DNA of 64,000 nt from JBJFCE01 sp964437825 (GTDB lineage: Bacteria; Bacillota; Clostridia; Lachnospirales; Lachnospiraceae): the NCBI GenBank assembly GCA_964437825.1, contig CAYTIH010000001.1, positions 42,948-106,947 of the forward strand, in the 5' to 3' direction. The position numbers were made by a program, and so were the translations under genes. The stretch's first letter is position 1, and the number at the start of each line of letters is the position of its first letter. Of the stretch, positions 62,166-64,000 are shown in pieces. Below the pieces are notes generated by a model that saw only the letters and a list, made by a program, of their open reading frames with translations, did not search any database and was not told the DNA's origin.

Positions 62166-62228
62166 TTTTTCCTCCCATTTGCTTCGTGGTATTTTATACC
62201 ATTTGTTATCTATGTTATCATTACCGCA

Positions 62229-63719
62229 TTATCTGCGATAAAGTATAACCAAGGTTCTGATCCAGCTGCGTCTTTCTGCACTCAGCGGATTTTTACTCAT
62301 ACGCCATTTCCAGTTCGTACCAATCGTGGACGGCAGATTCATTCTCGCTTCATTTCCGAGTTTCAAAAGATCCTGCATCTGGAATATTACGATATTGGCA
62401 ATACTGGAATACCCCAGTCTGATCAGAGCGTCCGGAATTTCCTCTCTGCTGTATATATTCAGATATTTGTATAGGAATGTCAGTTCGTACTCGCACTTTT
62501 CACTAAAATACCCCGCGAGTGTCTCATTATCATGGGTTCCGCCATATACAACCATGTTGGTATCTGTATAATTGTGCGGTAAAAATTCATGATCCGCATT
62601 CCCTTCAAAAGCAAATTGCAAAATCTTCATTCCCGGCCATCCGGTCCTTTGCACCAGCTTCTTCACTCCCGGCACAACCACACCCAAATCCTCAACGATC
62701 ATTCTGCCGTTTCCCAATACCTGTGTGATTGCATCCGTCAGCTTCTTGCCCGGCCCCTTGTTCCAGTGCCCGTTCCTTGCATTGGGATCCGCTGCCGGCA
62801 CACAATAATACCGAACCACACCTATGAAATGATCAAAACGGATGATATCATAAAATCGGGCGTTGGCTTCGATTCTGCGTTTCCACCAGTCAAAGCCGTC
62901 CTCTTCCATCCTTTTCCAGTCATATAAAGGATTCCCCCATTTCTGACCGTCATCGGAAAAAGCATCCGGCGGACATCCTGCTACAAATTCAGGTTCTCCG
63001 TTTTCTTTTAGTTGAAACAATTCCCTGTGTTCCCACACATCGACACTGTCAAGCGCCACATACAGCGGAATATCCCCGATTATCTGAATTCCTTTGCGGT
63101 TCGCATAGCCGCGCAGCTCATTCCACTGGGTAAAAAACTCATACTGGCAAAACTTCCAAAATTCGATATCCTCGGCTAAAAGCACTTTATACTTTTCAAG
63201 CGCTTCAGGATTCCGATCTCTCAATTCAGGTTTCCACGCCAGCCATTCTCTGTTTTCAGAAAACGTTTTCAACGCCATGTAAAAAGAATAGCCACTAAGC
63301 CAGGCCTCCTGCTCTTTACAGAAACTCCGATATTCTGCTTGATTCGTATTAAATTTTGTAAATGCCTTTTTCAGCACGGAAAACCGATGTTCAAAGATCA
63401 GATCATATGCAACCTCATCCTCTTTGGTTCCCCATTCGCATTCATCAATCTCTTCCTGCCTCAGCAATCCATCTCGAACCAAATAGTCCAGATCGATAAA
63501 ATAGGGATTCCCGGCAAATGCAGAAAATGCCTGATATGGACTGTCGCCGAAGCTGATCGGCCCTAAAGGAAGTACCTGCCAATATTTCTGGCGTAGATCC
63601 GAAAGCAGATCAACGAACTCATAGGCCGCTGCGCCAAAGGTTCCAATTCCATACTTTGAAGGCAAACTCGCAATCGGGAGCAAAATACCCGCTCCTCTCG
63701 AAGGCTTTGTCGTCTCCAC
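62229..63719 (-). CDS. malQ: 4-alpha-glucanotransferase (amylomaltase)
   Basis: The GTG start at 63719 has GGAGG 7 nt upstream; an ATG further out (63803) lies in the promoter. 496 residues, GH77. SRGAGILLPIASLPSKYGIG, the PLGPISFGDSPYQAFS signature, IRFDHFIG (nucleophile Asp), VEDLG (acid/base Glu) and GTHDNETLAG are all present. It disproportionates imported maltodextrins and releases glucose for the glucokinase. First gene of the operon. Confidence 0.96.
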   Translation of the reverse strand: METTKPSRGAGILLPIASLPSKYGIGTFGAAAYEFVDLLSDLRQKYWQVLPLGPISFGDSPYQAFSAFAGNPYFIDLDYLVRDGLLRQEEIDECEWGTKEDEVAYDLIFEHRFSVLKKAFTKFNTNQAEYRSFCKEQEAWLSGYSFYMALKTFSENREWLAWKPELRDRNPEALEKYKVLLAEDIEFWKFCQYEFFTQWNELRGYANRKGIQIIGDIPLYVALDSVDVWEHRELFQLKENGEPEFVAGCPPDAFSDDGQKWGNPLYDWKRMEEDGFDWWKRRIEANARFYDIIRFDHFIGVVRYYCVPAADPNARNGHWNKGPGKKLTDAITQVLGNGRMIVEDLGVVVPGVKKLVQRTGWPGMKILQFAFEGNADHEFLPHNYTDTNMVVYGGTHDNETLAGYFSEKCEYELTFLYKYLNIYSREEIPDALIRLGYSSIANIVIFQMQDLLKLGNEARMNLPSTIGTNWKWRMSKNPLSAERRSWIRTLVILYRR

Positions 63720-63774
63720 TGCACATCCTCCATTATGAATCGAAAACTTTTGAATTATTTTCGACTGCAATTTC

Positions 63775-63803
63775 AATTTAGCACTTTTTTGCAAGATTGA
63801 CAA
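63775..63803 (-). promoter_or_regulatory. malQ operon promoter
   Basis: Minus strand TTGTCA (63803-63798) and TAAATT (63780-63775), 17-nt spacer. No LacI-type operator is obvious beside it. 63804-63921 is AT-rich, with a TTTCGAAA direct pair and no gene. Confidence 0.65.
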
Positions 63804-63921
63804 TAATGATTACAAAAAAAATAAAGATTTGGAACTATTTAACATCTTTTTATTGTGGTTTTTGTACAAATGTGCCTATTTTTTTTCGAAATTTTTCGAA
63901 ACTATATTAATTCACCGCTTT

Positions 63922-64000
63922 TTATGATATAATAAGCGCAAAAGAAAAACAAGCGACGCGGAGCGGCATTTGTTTTTCTTGCGCTATTAACGAGCAAGCA
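63922..64000 (+). repeat. Promoter-plus-hairpin repeat, copy 2 (runs off the window)
   Basis: Starts with extended -10 TATGATATAAT (hexamer 63928-63933) and continues into the hairpin GCGCAAAAGAAAAACAA / TTGTTTTTCTTGCGC and then ATTAACGAGCAAGCA, matching copy 1 at 3950-4027. It points away from malQ to the window end. Confidence 0.6.

Noticed and set aside
1..64000. tRNA or rRNA genes
   Set aside because: No cloverleaf with a TTCRA arm or rRNA-like stretch was found by reading either strand; a dedicated scan would be decisive.

Overview
The window looks like a chromosomal segment of a Gram-positive Clostridia member, most likely a Lachnospiraceae-type gut anaerobe. The reasons are the block uvrC-hprK-glucokinase-murB-rapZ-whiA-HPr, an ammonium channel fused to a PII protein, lipoprotein-anchored sugar enzymes, AGGAGG-type ribosome binding sites and sigma-A promoters of the TTGACA-17-TATAAT kind. 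The genus cannot be named from the sequence. There are no phage genes, transposase genes, rRNA, tRNA or CRISPR arrays that I can see.

Layout. 1-4080: a LacI-type regulator cut by the window edge, a NUDIX hydrolase, a small XRE regulator, a BlaI/BlaR1-like pair, and repeats. 4081-14500: murT-gatD (peptidoglycan amidation), a MshEN-CheX-receiver protein, a manganese-exporter-like protein, a TetR-MMPL-secreted-helper operon, and a GH53 galactanase. 14843-24157: hybrid histidine kinase, lipoprotein, then a LacI-controlled pair of transcription units (unrecognised 612-aa protein plus zinc ribbon; GH42 beta-galactosidase) with near-identical operators. 24139-33703: heterodimeric ABC exporter, membrane trypsin-FHA protein, Amt-PII fusion with a leader terminator, GNAT protein, cyclophilin. 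34187-38480: AGCS symporter with an inserted domain, class II aldolase, a frameshifted remnant, lipid kinase. 38574-51898: housekeeping block (HPr-like, whiA, rapZ, murB, glucokinase, hprK, uvrC, ftsH, a GT-C membrane protein, pyrG). 51994-64000: GH3 beta-glucosidase, chemoreceptor, and a maltodextrin operon (malQ, binding protein, malF, malG, amylase lipoprotein).

How the genes work together. Plant and starch glycan use is the main theme: galactan (GH53 + GH42), beta-glucosides (GH3), and maltodextrin (surface amylase, ABC importer, cytoplasmic MalQ and glucokinase). Carbon control is represented by HprK and a partner HPr that has Ser46 but no His15 (Crh-like). Nitrogen supply is represented by Amt-PII.

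The most unusual content is non-coding. Several families of structured repeats lie between genes: a MITE-like element with ~50-bp inverted ends (two full copies plus solo ends); ~80-bp tandem units that fold as three-way junctions with compensatory base changes (two arrays, one containing a 100-N assembly gap); a 5'-leader element with a possible loop-to-RBS pseudoknot in front of two unrelated genes; and a promoter-plus-hairpin repeat present at both ends of the window. On the protein side, the GatD homologue has lost both its catalytic Cys and His.
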